Assembly (NCBI RefSeq): GCF_014203595.1
Contig: NZ_JACHJK010000006.1
Location: 482,325 to 546,324 of the forward strand
Length of the DNA: 64,000 nt
Direction of reading: 5' to 3'
DNA from: Streptomyces echinatus
GTDB taxonomy: Bacteria > Actinomycetota > Actinomycetes > Streptomycetales > Streptomycetaceae
Made by a program: the position numbers and the translations under genes. Every line of letters starts with the position of its first letter. Position 1 is the stretch's first letter. Below, one piece after another: positions 54,126 through 62,975 of the stretch. The notes beneath the pieces were generated by a model. The model was not told the origin of the DNA. It searched no databases and saw only the letters and a program-made list of their open reading frames with translations.

Positions 54126-56061
54126 GACCAGCCTGACCGAACGGCTGCTGTACACCGCCGGAGTGATCGACGAGATCGGCAGCGTCGACGCCGGCAGCAC
54201 CACCACCGACACGCTCGCGCTGGAGCGGCGGCGCGGCATCACCATCAAGTCCGCCGTCGTGTCGTTCCCGCTCGCCGGCGTCACCGTCAACCTCATCGAC
54301 ACCCCCGGTCACCCGGACTTCATCGCCGAGGTCGAGCGCGTGCTCGGCGTCCTCGACGGCGCCGTCCTGGTCGTCTCCGCCGTCGAGGGCGTCCAGGCAC
54401 AGACCCGGGTGCTGATGCGCACCCTGCGCCGGCTGGGCATCCCCACCCTGGTCTTCGTCAACAAGATCGACCGGCGCGGCGCCCGGGACGCGGCCGTGCT
54501 CCGCCAGATGGCGCAGCGGCTGGCCGTACCGCTCGTCCCGATGGGGACCGCCGCCGGGCTCGGCACACGCGCCGCCCGCTTCGTCCCGGACCTCGGCCCG
54601 GCCGCGCTGGAGGCGCTCGCGGACCGGGACGACGACCTGCTGGCCGCCTATCTCGACGGCGGGGTCCCCGAAGGCCGGCTGCGCCGGTCCCTGACCGCGC
54701 AGACCCGCGGCGCCTCGGTCCACCCGGTGTACTTCGGCTCCGCCGTCACCGGAGCCGGTGTGCCCGAGCTGATCGGCGGCATCGAGCGGCTTCTGCCCAC
54801 CGCCCCCGGCGACCCGGGCGGCCGCCTGTCCGGCACGGTCTTCAAGGTGGAGCGGGGCCCGGCGGGCGAGAAGGTGGCCTACGCCCGCCTCTTCTCCGGC
54901 ACCCTGCGCGTCCGCGACCGCATCCCGTTCGGGGACGGCCGCCGTGGCGCCGGTGGCGAAGGCCGCGTCACCGCGCTCACCGTCTTCGACCGTGGCACGG
55001 ACAGCCGGGCCGACCGGGCGGGACCGGGGCGGATCGTCAAGGTGTGGGGCCTGGGCGGCGTCCGGACCGGCGACGCGCTCGGCGCGCCCGGCCGGTCCTG
55101 CGAGCACCATTTCGCGCCGCCCACCCTGGAGACGGTCGTCGTGCCCGGCCCCGGCACGGACCGGCGCTCCCTGCACCTCGCGCTGACCCAGCTGGCCGAA
55201 CAGGACCCGCTGATCGGCGTCCGCCACGACGAACGGCGCGGCGAGACCTCGGTGTCCCTCTACGGCGAGGTGCAGAAGGAGGTCGTCCAGGCCACCCTCG
55301 CCGAGGAGTACGGCCTCGACGTCGCCTTCCGCGAGACGACGACCCTGTGCGTCGAACGGCCGTCCGGCACCGGGCACGCCGTCGAGTTCAACAAGAAGGA
55401 CGCGAACCCCTTCCTCGCCACCGTCGGCCTGCGCGTCGACCCGGCCCCGCCGGGCTCGGGCGTCGCGTTCCGCCGGGAGGTGGAGCTGGGGTCGATGCCG
55501 TACGCCTTCTTCAAGGCCGTCGAGGACACCGTGCGGGAGACGCTCGGCCAGGGACTGCACGGCTGGGAGGTCACCGACTGCACGGTCACCATGACCCACT
55601 GCGGCTACTCGCCCCGCCAGAGCCATGCGCACCAGGGCTTCGACAAGAGCATGTCGAGCACCGGCCACGACTTCCGGGGCCTGACCCCGCTGGTCCTGGT
55701 CGAGGCGCTGCGCCAAGCCGGCACCCTGGTGCACGAGCCGATGCACCGCTTCCGCCTGGAGGCGCCCGCCGACACGCTCGGCGCGCTGTTGCCGGTGCTG
55801 GCCCGGCTCGGGGCGGTGCCGGAGAGCACCGGCACCCAGGCCGCCGCCTGTGTGCTGGAGGGCACGGTGCCGGCCGCCCGGGTGCACGGCCTGGAGCAGC
55901 GGCTGCCGGGGCTGACCCGGGGCGAGGGGGAGCTGGAGACGGCCTTCGACCACTACGCGCCGGTGACCGGCGGCACGGTCCCGCGGCGGCCGCGCACCGA
56001 CCACAACCCGCTGAACCGGAAGGAGTACCTGCTGAACGTCACCCGCCGGACGGGCGAGTGA
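54079..56061 (+). CDS. Tet(M)/OtrA-type ribosomal protection GTPase
   Basis: 660 residues, elongation-factor-G-like. G1 AHVDAGKTS, G2 region RRRGITIKS, G3 DTPGHPDF, G4 NKID, then domains II-V (YGEVQKEVV; ELGSMPYAF; EDTVRETLGQGLHGWEVTDCTV, characteristic of Tet(M)/Tet(O)/OtrA). Such proteins remove tetracyclines from the ribosome by GTP-dependent action; many Streptomyces carry one without a tetracycline cluster, and no such cluster is visible here. GTG start with GAAGGA 11 nt upstream. Self-resistance to the NRPS peptide is unlikely given the distance. Confidence 0.9.
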   Translation: MHLLNLGILAHVDAGKTSLTERLLYTAGVIDEIGSVDAGSTTTDTLALERRRGITIKSAVVSFPLAGVTVNLIDTPGHPDFIAEVERVLGVLDGAVLVVSAVEGVQAQTRVLMRTLRRLGIPTLVFVNKIDRRGARDAAVLRQMAQRLAVPLVPMGTAAGLGTRAARFVPDLGPAALEALADRDDDLLAAYLDGGVPEGRLRRSLTAQTRGASVHPVYFGSAVTGAGVPELIGGIERLLPTAPGDPGGRLSGTVFKVERGPAGEKVAYARLFSGTLRVRDRIPFGDGRRGAGGEGRVTALTVFDRGTDSRADRAGPGRIVKVWGLGGVRTGDALGAPGRSCEHHFAPPTLETVVVPGPGTDRRSLHLALTQLAEQDPLIGVRHDERRGETSVSLYGEVQKEVVQATLAEEYGLDVAFRETTTLCVERPSGTGHAVEFNKKDANPFLATVGLRVDPAPPGSGVAFRREVELGSMPYAFFKAVEDTVRETLGQGLHGWEVTDCTVTMTHCGYSPRQSHAHQGFDKSMSSTGHDFRGLTPLVLVEALRQAGTLVHEPMHRFRLEAPADTLGALLPVLARLGAVPESTGTQAAACVLEGTVPAARVHGLEQRLPGLTRGEGELETAFDHYAPVTGGTVPRRPRTDHNPLNRKEYLLNVTRRTGE

Positions 56062-56084
56062 TCCCTTGGTCTGACTGATAGTCA

Positions 56085-56102
56085 ACTTACCGAGAAGTCA
56101 GT
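56085..56102. promoter_or_regulatory. Candidate TetR operator upstream of the GH5 gene
   Basis: ACTTACCGAGAAGTCAGT matches the perfect palindrome upstream of the TetR gene (59371-59387) at most positions. A second palindrome, TGACT-3-AGTCA (56072-56084), lies immediately before it. Confidence 0.55.
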
Positions 56103-56143
56103 ACCTATTGACGCCTCCGGGAGAGCGCCGGACTGTGGTGTAC

Positions 56144-57991
56144 ATGCCGAATTTCTGGGCGCGTCTGCCGGCTGTCCTGGTCGTCCTCTGCGGATCCCTG
56201 ACGGTGGCGGGAGCCCCGCCCGCCACCGCCGCCGGCCCTTCCGGCTCCCTCTGGTTCGACGGCGCCCCGCTGACCGTGCGGGACGGCCGGTTCACCGACG
56301 GGCAGGGCCGCGAGGTCGTCCTGCGCGGCTACAACGTCTCCGGCGAGAGCAAACTCGCGGAGAACGGCGGCCTGCCCTTCGCCTCGGTGGCCGACGCCAG
56401 GAAGTCCGCCACCGCGCTGCGCGCCCTCGGCGGCGGCAACGCGGTCCGGTTCCTGCTCTCCTGGGCGCGCGCCGAGCCCGTGCGCGGTCAGGTGGACACC
56501 GCCTATCTGACCGCCGCCACGGAACAACTGCGCGCCTTCCTGGACGCGGGTGTCCGCGTCCACCTCGACTTCCACCAGGACCTGTACTCCCGCCACCTGT
56601 TCGACGCGGGCAGCTGGTACACCGGCGACGGCGCCCCCGAATGGGCCGTCGACGCCGGGAGTTACCCCAGGGAGTCCTGCGGGATCTGCTTCTTCTGGGG
56701 CCAGAACATCACCCAGAACGCGGCCGTGCGGCAGGCCCAGTACGACTTCTGGCACAACGCCCACGGCCTCCAGGACGCCTTCCTGGCCACCGCCCAGGCC
56801 ACCATGGACCACATCCGACGGCACCTGTCCGCCGAGGAGTTCGCGGGAATCGCCGGCTTCGACCCGTACAACGAGCCGTACGCGGGCGACTACGACTCCG
56901 GGCAGACCTCCCGCACCTGGGAACGCGACCTGCTCTGGCCGTTCTACGTGAGGTTCCGCGCCCGCATGGACGCCGCCGGATGGCAGGACAAGCCCGCCTT
57001 CGTCGAGCCGAACCTGTTCTGGAACGCCAACATCTCCGCCCAGAGGCAGGAGGGCGGCCTGCTGGACGCCGGCCCGCTCGGCCCGGGCTACGTCTTCGAC
57101 ACCCACTTCTACGACCAGAAGGCCATCTCCGGCATCCTCATGTGGGGCAAGGCGGCCGACGGCCAGTACGCCGCCGACTTCGCCGCCGTCCGCGACCGCG
57201 CCTCGGCCGCCGGCACCGCCGCCGTGGTCAGCGAGTTCGGCCACCCCCTGTCCGGCACGGTGTCGGACAAGGCGCCGACCGTGCTGAAGGCCATGTACCA
57301 GGCCCTCGACTCCGGCCGCGCCGGGGCGCGTTGGTGGACGGATCCGGCCGCCTCCGGCCCGGTGCTGTCCGGCACCCAGTGGCAGTGGGACCTCTACAGC
57401 GGCCGGCACCACGAGCCGATGAACGGCAACCCCGGCAAGGTGCTCACCGCCAAGGACGCCTGGAACGACGAGGACCTGTCCGCGGTACGGCTGGACGGCT
57501 CCGGGAACGCCACCCTGCGTCAGGACGCCCGCCTCCTGGACCGGCTCTACCCGGGCGCCACGGCCGGCACCACCCTCGCCTTCACCTACGAGGACCGCTC
57601 CCGCGACGGCTCCACCACGCTCACCTGGAACCCGGTGCCGGCCTCCCTGCCGCACGTGGCGGAACTGGTCGGCTCCGGCCAGTACGGCGTGCTCGTCTGG
57701 CGTTCCGGCGACGGCACCGCACCCACCGAACTCCACCTGCCGGCGTCCTTCCCCACCGCCGCCACCACCGTCGTCTCCGACCTGGGCACCGTGTCCGCCC
57801 CGCCCGCCGCCGGCCCGGTCGCCGTGGTCCCGGAGCCCGGCGGCACCGGAAGCCGCCGGCTGCTGCTCACCGACGCCGACTCCGGTGTCCCGCACTACGC
57901 GCTGGTCACCAACGGGGCGACGGCGCCCGCCCCGGACCTGCTGACCGCGGCGAGGTCCGAGCTGGCCGCGTGGGCGGCGACCCGGTTCTGA
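56144..57991 (+). CDS. Secreted glycoside hydrolase family 5 (endoglycoceramidase-like)
   Basis: 615 residues with a Sec signal peptide (hydrophobic LPAVLVVLCGSLTVAGA, then PPATAA cleavage region). GH5 features: VLRGYNVSG at strand 1, VHLDFHQDLYSRHL, the acid/base Glu in FDPYNEPYAGD, DTHFYD, and the probable nucleophile Glu in VVSEFGHP. The NEP and SEFG pair and the HQD motif resemble endoglycoceramidases, which cleave glycosphingolipid headgroups; other lipid-linked glycans are possible. A C-terminal beta-sandwich follows. GTG codons at 56135 and 56138 are alternative starts, the first better placed relative to GGGAGAG. Confidence 0.88.
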   Translation: MPNFWARLPAVLVVLCGSLTVAGAPPATAAGPSGSLWFDGAPLTVRDGRFTDGQGREVVLRGYNVSGESKLAENGGLPFASVADARKSATALRALGGGNAVRFLLSWARAEPVRGQVDTAYLTAATEQLRAFLDAGVRVHLDFHQDLYSRHLFDAGSWYTGDGAPEWAVDAGSYPRESCGICFFWGQNITQNAAVRQAQYDFWHNAHGLQDAFLATAQATMDHIRRHLSAEEFAGIAGFDPYNEPYAGDYDSGQTSRTWERDLLWPFYVRFRARMDAAGWQDKPAFVEPNLFWNANISAQRQEGGLLDAGPLGPGYVFDTHFYDQKAISGILMWGKAADGQYAADFAAVRDRASAAGTAAVVSEFGHPLSGTVSDKAPTVLKAMYQALDSGRAGARWWTDPAASGPVLSGTQWQWDLYSGRHHEPMNGNPGKVLTAKDAWNDEDLSAVRLDGSGNATLRQDARLLDRLYPGATAGTTLAFTYEDRSRDGSTTLTWNPVPASLPHVAELVGSGQYGVLVWRSGDGTAPTELHLPASFPTAATTVVSDLGTVSAPPAAGPVAVVPEPGGTGSRRLLLTDADSGVPHYALVTNGATAPAPDLLTAARSELAAWAATRF

Positions 57992-57998
57992 CCGGTGA

Positions 57999-58036
57999 GC
58001 GGCCTCCGGGGTGAGTGGGGGCATCCCGGAGGCCGC
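57999..58036. terminator. 12-bp hairpin between convergent secreted-protein genes
   Basis: GCGGCCTCCGGG (57999-58010), a 14-nt loop and the exact complement (58025-58036), placed between the GH5 stop and the beta-propeller stop; suitable for both strands. Confidence 0.75.
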
Positions 58037-58060
58037 GTCCGGCGGCCGGCCGGGCGCCGC

Positions 58061-59320
58061 TCAGCCGCCGTTCGGACCCGTCCAGTCCGCCGGTACACGC
58101 CCCAGCCGGACGCGCTGCGGGTGGTCGCCGACCGGGACCGACGTGACCTTCCGGCCGGTGGCGAAGTCGATCGCGGTCACCTGGTCGGCGCCGCTCTCGG
58201 AGACGATGCAGTCCCTGCCGTCCCCGCTGACCGTCGCCCAGTACGGCTTGGACGTCGACACCAGCGGGCCCTCCTGGAGCGAGGCACGGTCGACCACGGT
58301 CGCGTAGTCGTCCATGGTGCCCGCCACGCACAGCTTGGTGCCCTCGGGGTTCATGGAAATGCCGTGGTGCCGCGAGTCGTTGACCCAGGTGGTGCGGTCC
58401 TCGCTGGTCGCCGGGTTCTTCGGCAGGGTCTTCATCCGGGTGATCTTGTCGGTGGCCAGGTCGTACTCCAGGAAACCGTTGAAGAACGACACCTGGAAGT
58501 ACAGCTTGGACTCGTCGGCGGAGAACACGGCCGGCCGGACGGCGTCGGAGAAGTTCCTCAGCCCGAAGGCGTCCAGCCGCTGCCGCATGTCGATGACCTT
58601 GACCTGCTTGTACGTCGTCGCGTCCACGACCGTGATGCGCCGGTCGCCCTTGGTCCAGTCCCAGCCCGGGTCGTCCAGGGCGGTGTTGACGTCGCCGATG
58701 GACATGTTCCAGATGTACTTGCCGTCCTTGGTGAAGATGTTCTCGTGCGGCTTGTCGCCGGTCGCGAACGACCCCAGCTGCCTGCCCGTGCCGATGTCCA
58801 GGACGTGCACGGTGTTCGCGGTCGAGGCGGAGACCGCCACCCGGGTGCCGTCCGGGGAGACCGCCATGTGGTCGGCGCGGTAACCGGACACCGGGAAACG
58901 CCAGTTGACCCTGCCGCTGGCCAGGTCGATGGAGACGACGTCCGCGAAGCTGGGCCGGGACACCACCACCGACCTGCCGTCCGGGGTCGCGTACATGTCG
59001 TCGGCGAACTGGTCGTGGCCCTCGCCGACACTGTTGCGGATCGCCTGGAAGTAGATCCACTTGATCGGGTCCGCGTTGATCTCCGCCATCCGCGCGTCCT
59101 TGTCCGGGACGACGTCGATCCGGCCGACCTTCGCGAAGTCGCCGGAGGACTCGATGACATCAGCGGTGCCGTCCCAGTTGTTGCCGACGAACAGCACCTC
59201 GCGCAGGCCGCCGGGCGCGGCGGAGCCCGCCGCGGCGGAGGCGGCGGTCGCCGGACCGGCGACGGTCAGGGCGAGGGCGGCGGTGACGGAGCACAGGTGC
59301 CTGGTTCTGGAGGCGGCCAT
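58061..59320 (-). CDS. Secreted YncE-like beta-propeller protein
   Basis: 419 residues. Signal peptide: RTRHLC, then SVTAALALTVAGPATA. The mature part has repeated blades with D-x-A-S/T-G-x motifs (SIDLASGRVNWRFPV, VLDIGTGRQLGSF, TAIDFATGRKVTSVPVGDHPQRV) and SPDGTRVAVS / GDGRDCIVS segments, as in seven-bladed YVTN/YncE propellers. No catalytic motif recognised; possibly a binding or scaffolding protein. The ATG at 59320 was chosen for the signal peptide and the AGAGGAAAGAG upstream. Divergent from the TetR gene and sharing its operator. Confidence 0.87.
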   Translation of the reverse strand: MAASRTRHLCSVTAALALTVAGPATAASAAAGSAAPGGLREVLFVGNNWDGTADVIESSGDFAKVGRIDVVPDKDARMAEINADPIKWIYFQAIRNSVGEGHDQFADDMYATPDGRSVVVSRPSFADVVSIDLASGRVNWRFPVSGYRADHMAVSPDGTRVAVSASTANTVHVLDIGTGRQLGSFATGDKPHENIFTKDGKYIWNMSIGDVNTALDDPGWDWTKGDRRITVVDATTYKQVKVIDMRQRLDAFGLRNFSDAVRPAVFSADESKLYFQVSFFNGFLEYDLATDKITRMKTLPKNPATSEDRTTWVNDSRHHGISMNPEGTKLCVAGTMDDYATVVDRASLQEGPLVSTSKPYWATVSGDGRDCIVSESGADQVTAIDFATGRKVTSVPVGDHPQRVRLGRVPADWTGPNGG

Positions 59321-59370
59321 GACGGCTCTCTTTCCTCTGGGGAGTCTGAACACGGGCGCATTCACAGTGA

Positions 59371-59387
59371 ACTTACTGAAAAGTAAG
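59371..59387. promoter_or_regulatory. Candidate TetR operator between the TetR and beta-propeller genes
   Basis: A-CTTACT-GAAA-AGTAAG: perfect 6-bp arms with a 4-nt centre, in the divergent intergenic region, 51 nt from the beta-propeller ATG. It matches the element at 56085-56102. Confidence 0.65.
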
Positions 59388-59460
59388 GAGAGGGGGCCCT
59401 TCTCGACAAGATGTGTGCACGACAAGATTGGGGGTCCGGTGAGATGACGGAGGGGGACGC

Positions 59461-60123
59461 GTGGGGGGCAGGCTCAGAACGCCGACGGGACGCTACGGCG
59501 GCAGGTCCGCCGAGGAGCGGCAGGCCGAGCGGCGCCGCCGCTTCCTGGACGCGGCGCTGCGGCTGTTCGGCGACACCCCCGGCTACCGCGGCACCACGGT
59601 CGCCGCGCTGAGCCAGGCCGCCGGCCTGTCCACGCGCCAGTTCTACGAGGAGTTCCGCACCCTGGAGGACGTCCTCGCCGCACTCCACCTCCAGGTCAAC
59701 GGCTGGGCCGAGCAGGCCGTCCTGGCCGCCCTCGCCGACGCGGAGGACCTGCCGCTGGCCGACCGTGCCACCGTGCTCTTCAGGGCCTACGCCCACGACG
59801 TCACCCGCGACCCGCGCCGTATCCGCATCGCCTTCGTGGAGATCATCGGCGTCAGCCCCCGCCTGGAGGAGCAGCGACTGGCCCGCCGGGCCCGCTGGGT
59901 CGACCTGATCCGCGCCGAGGCGGACGCGGCCGTGGCCCGCGGGGAGGCGGCGCCCCGCGACTACCGCCTCGCGGCCACCGCCTTCATCGGCAGCGTCAAC
60001 GGCCTGCTGCACGACTGGACCGCCGGCTGGCTGGACGCCACGCTGGACGAGGTGGTGGACGAGCTGGTCCGGCTGCTGCTGGGGATGCTCCGGCCGGAGG
60101 ACTGGCGGCCCGGGAGCCCCTGA
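59461..60123 (+). CDS. TetR-family transcriptional regulator
   Basis: 220 residues. N-terminal helix-turn-helix: RRRFLDAALRLFGDTPGYRGTTVAALSQAAGLSTRQFYEEFRTLEDVL; the C-terminal ligand-binding domain is helical. GTG start with GGAGGG 7 nt upstream. It is divergent from the beta-propeller gene over a perfect palindrome and probably represses it, itself and the GH5 gene. The ligand is unknown; a lipid or glycolipid product would fit the GH5 target. Confidence 0.93.
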   Translation: MGGRLRTPTGRYGGRSAEERQAERRRRFLDAALRLFGDTPGYRGTTVAALSQAAGLSTRQFYEEFRTLEDVLAALHLQVNGWAEQAVLAALADAEDLPLADRATVLFRAYAHDVTRDPRRIRIAFVEIIGVSPRLEEQRLARRARWVDLIRAEADAAVARGEAAPRDYRLAATAFIGSVNGLLHDWTAGWLDATLDEVVDELVRLLLGMLRPEDWRPGSP

Positions 60124-60233
60124 CACCGGCGCCGCCCAGGTCAGCCGGGGTGCCGGAGCCTCGGCGCGCAGGATCGGGCCCGAACTGGTCTGCTGGTGGC
60201 GAGGACCGTCGTACCCGTTCACCGGAGAGACAG

Positions 60234-61259
60234 ATGAGCACTTACCGAGTTGCGCAGGTGACGACCGCGGGCGGCGCGGTCGAGCTGGCCGAGCGGGAGG
60301 TGCCCCGGCCGGGGCCCCGTCAGGTGCGGATCGCCGTCGAGGCGTGCGGGATCTGCCACAGCGACGCCCTCTTCGTGAACGCCGCACTGCCGGGCGTCAG
60401 CTTCCCGGTGGTCCCCGGGCACGAGATCGCCGGACGGGTGGAGGAACTGGGCGAGGGCGCGCAGGAATGGGGATACCGGACCGGCGACCGGGTGGCGGTC
60501 GGCTGGTTCGGCGGCAGCTGCGGCCACTGCACGCCCTGCCGCCGCGGTGACTTCATCGTCTGCGTCAGCCTCAAGGTGCCCGGCTGGACCTACGACGGGG
60601 GCTTCGCCGACCAGGTGATCGCGCCCGTCGACGCCCTGGCCCGGATTCCCGACGCGCTGGCGGCCACCGACGCGGGGCCCCTGGCCTGCGCGGGTGTGAC
60701 CACGTACAACGGGCTGCGACACAGCTCCGCCAGGCCGGGCGACCGGGTCGCGGTCCTGGGCATCGGCGGCCTCGGCCACCTCGGCGTGCAGTACGCGGTG
60801 GCGATGGGCTTCGAGACGGTGGCGATCGCCCGGGGCCCCGAGAAGGCCGACTTCGCCAAGCGGCTCGGCGCCCGCCACTACATCGACAGCACGTCCGGCA
60901 CCCCGGTCGCCGAGGCTCTGCAGTCCCTCGGCGGGGCCAAGGCGGTGCTGGCCACCGCCGGGAACTCCGAGGCCATCACGGCCACCGCCGACGGGCTCAC
61001 GCCCCGAGGAGAGCTGGTGGTCATCGGTGCCGACAACGCGCCCCTCGGGATCAACCCGGCGCAGCTGCTGCTGGCCGGACGTGTCGTCCGCGGCCACCCG
61101 TCCGGCACCGCGCAGGACGTGGAGGACACCATGGCCTTCAGCGCCCTGCACGGCATCCGCCCGATGACCGAGACCGTGCCGCTGGACGACGCGGACCAGG
61201 CGTACCGCAAGATGCTCTCCGGCGGTGCCCGCTTCCGGATGGTCCTCACCACCGGCTGA
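60234..61259 (+). CDS. Zinc-dependent alcohol dehydrogenase (MDR family)
   Basis: 341 residues. Catalytic zinc residues in ACGICHSD (Cys), PGHEIAG (His-Glu) and LACAG (Cys); structural zinc cysteines in CGHCTPCRRGDFIVC; nucleotide fold VLGIGGLGHLGVQYA. Full length for the family. ATG with GGAGAG upstream. It follows the TetR gene by 110 nt on the same strand, so it could be co-regulated, but no operator was found in that gap. Confidence 0.93.
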   Translation: MSTYRVAQVTTAGGAVELAEREVPRPGPRQVRIAVEACGICHSDALFVNAALPGVSFPVVPGHEIAGRVEELGEGAQEWGYRTGDRVAVGWFGGSCGHCTPCRRGDFIVCVSLKVPGWTYDGGFADQVIAPVDALARIPDALAATDAGPLACAGVTTYNGLRHSSARPGDRVAVLGIGGLGHLGVQYAVAMGFETVAIARGPEKADFAKRLGARHYIDSTSGTPVAEALQSLGGAKAVLATAGNSEAITATADGLTPRGELVVIGADNAPLGINPAQLLLAGRVVRGHPSGTAQDVEDTMAFSALHGIRPMTETVPLDDADQAYRKMLSGGARFRMVLTTG

Positions 61260-61292
61260 CGCGCCCGGCCGCCCGCGCCGGGAGCGCGCCGT

Positions 61293-61307
61293 CCGCCGGC
61301 CCGGCGG
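61293..61307. terminator. Short GC hairpin between convergent genes
   Basis: CCGCCG, loop GCC, CGGCGG, in the 49-nt gap between the alcohol dehydrogenase and glycosyltransferase stops. Confidence 0.45.
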
Positions 61308-61308
61308 G

Positions 61309-62553
61309 TCAGCCGCCCAGCCGGTCCAGCGCGGCGAGCACCGGTGCGGTGCCGTCCTCGCCCCGGATGCGGGCTCCCAGGGCGTCGGCGCGCCGCCGGT
61401 ACGCCGGGTCCCGGGTGGCCCGCACCAGCGCCGAGGCCAGCGCGTCCACAGTCAGGCGGCGCAGCGGTACGACGGCCGGGGCGACGCCCAGGGCGACCAG
61501 CCGGGCCGACCAGAAGCCCGCGTCGAACTGGACCGGGACCGGTACCGCCGGCACCCCGGCGCGCAGCCCGGCCGCCGTGGTGCCCGCGCCCGCGTGGTGG
61601 ACCACCGCGGCCATCCGCGGGAAGAGCGCCGAGTGCGGTACCTCGCCGACGGTCAGCATGTCGTCCCCCTGGGCCGCGAGCCCGCCCCAGCCGCGCTGGA
61701 TCACCCCGCGCAGCCCGGCCCGCCGCAGCGCCGCCACCACCCGTGCGCTGAGCCGCCGGGCATCCGGCACGGTGGCGCTGCCCAGCCCGACGAAGACCGG
61801 CGGCGCACCGGCGTCCAGGAACTCCCGCACCGCCTCGGGAAGTCGTGCCCCGGCGTCGTACGGCCACCAGTAGCCGCCCACCTCCAGGCCCGACCGCCAG
61901 TCGCGGGGCCGGGGCACCACCAGGGGGCTGAAGCCGTGGTGCACCGGCCAGCGCCGTCGCTCCCGCGCCCGCCACGCCGCACCGGCCCGCACCGGGGGCA
62001 GGCCGAGCCGCTCCCGCACGGCCGGCACCGCACCGGCGAACACATGCTCCACGGCCAGGCCGACCCCCTGCCCGGTGAGCCGGTTGACCGGCCCGCCCCA
62101 GGCGCCGCCGCCGAGCACCGGAGGCGCGAACTCCCGTGTACCGGCGAGGGGCTGCAGAAAGACGCCGAGGCTCGGCAGCCGCAGCCCTTCGGCGATCGTG
62201 TGACCGAGCGGGGCCAGCGAGGAGGACAGGAGCAGGACGTCGTTGTGGCGGGCGGCGGCGAGCAGGTCCTCGGTCATCCGTCCGACCACGCGCCGTGCCA
62301 GGTCCCCGACCCGCAGCAGTTTGCCGGGACCGCTGGTGCTGCGGTGCAGTCCCCGGCCCCGCGGGGACTCCAGTTCGGCCAGCGGATCCACCGGCAGCGC
62401 GTGGAACCGCACCGTCGAGCCCGCCACCAGCGGTTCGAAGCGGCCGTGGGTGACCAGGGTGACCTCGTGCCCGGCCAGGCCCAGCCGGTGCCCGAGCCCG
62501 GTGTAGGGGGCGGCGTCGCCCCGGGATCCCGCCGTCATGATCGCAACGCGCAC
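61309..62553 (-). CDS. GT1-family glycosyltransferase (MGT/sterol type)
   Basis: 414 residues, GT-B fold. N-terminal VRVAIMTAGSRGDAAPYTGLGHRL; C-terminal nucleotide-sugar region GEVPHSALFPRMAAVVHHAGAGTTAAGLRAGVPAVPVP followed by FDAGFWSARLVALGVAP, as in sterol and macrolide glucosyltransferases. Acceptor unknown. The GTG at 62553 was chosen because the conserved N-terminal strand begins there. No neighbouring natural-product genes suggest a secondary-metabolite acceptor; detoxification or glycolipid synthesis is possible. Confidence 0.9.
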   Translation of the reverse strand: MRVAIMTAGSRGDAAPYTGLGHRLGLAGHEVTLVTHGRFEPLVAGSTVRFHALPVDPLAELESPRGRGLHRSTSGPGKLLRVGDLARRVVGRMTEDLLAAARHNDVLLLSSSLAPLGHTIAEGLRLPSLGVFLQPLAGTREFAPPVLGGGAWGGPVNRLTGQGVGLAVEHVFAGAVPAVRERLGLPPVRAGAAWRARERRRWPVHHGFSPLVVPRPRDWRSGLEVGGYWWPYDAGARLPEAVREFLDAGAPPVFVGLGSATVPDARRLSARVVAALRRAGLRGVIQRGWGGLAAQGDDMLTVGEVPHSALFPRMAAVVHHAGAGTTAAGLRAGVPAVPVPVQFDAGFWSARLVALGVAPAVVPLRRLTVDALASALVRATRDPAYRRRADALGARIRGEDGTAPVLAALDRLGG

Positions 62554-62642
62554 GACGACCAGTATGGCGGGTCCGGCGCTCCCCGGGACCCCGGACGACC
62601 GGTGCGACACGACCGGTTCACGCCCCGGCGGCCGGAGGCCGG

Positions 62643-62975
62643 CTAGGCGGCCGTCGCCACCAAGGCCGCCGCCGCCAGCAGCGCGCACCCCAGGACACAG
62701 CAGGCCAGCAGCCGTCGGCGCAGCGCGCGGTAGCGCGTCTCGTACGCCTGCCGCAGTTCCTGCGCCCGCTCGGCCGTGCGCCCCCACGAGAGCCGGGCCA
62801 GCGCCAGGTACTCCGCCTCGAAGTGCCGTTCCAGGTCGTCCCGTTGGGATTCGGTGAGCCAGCCCAGCCGGGAGCTGAGGCGCAGCGCGGCGCCGCGCCC
62901 CTCTTCCCGCGCGGCGGCCAGCATCAGATGACCCTCGACCTGCCGGACGAGGTCTCGCTCGTCGTGGGCCGTCAC
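62643..62975 (-). CDS. Small tail-anchored protein coupled to ctaD paralogue 2
   Basis: 110 residues: a charged helical body (REEGRGAALRLSSRLGWLTESQRDDLERHFEAEYLAL) and a single C-terminal membrane segment (LLACCVLGCALLAAAALVATA). The GTG start overlaps the ctaD stop (GTGA). Family not recognised; the coupling suggests an accessory of the oxidase. It occupies the position that CtaF holds next to the first ctaD, but is not homologous by eye. Confidence 0.75.
   Translation of the reverse strand: MTAHDERDLVRQVEGHLMLAAAREEGRGAALRLSSRLGWLTESQRDDLERHFEAEYLALARLSWGRTAERAQELRQAYETRYRALRRRLLACCVLGCALLAAAALVATAA

Noticed and set aside
54079..56061. Calling this gene canonical elongation factor G (fusA)
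   Set aside because: Length (660 residues), the YGEVQKEV and domain IV motifs, and the isolated context fit Tet(M)/OtrA proteins; fusA sits in the str operon with rpsL/rpsG/tuf.
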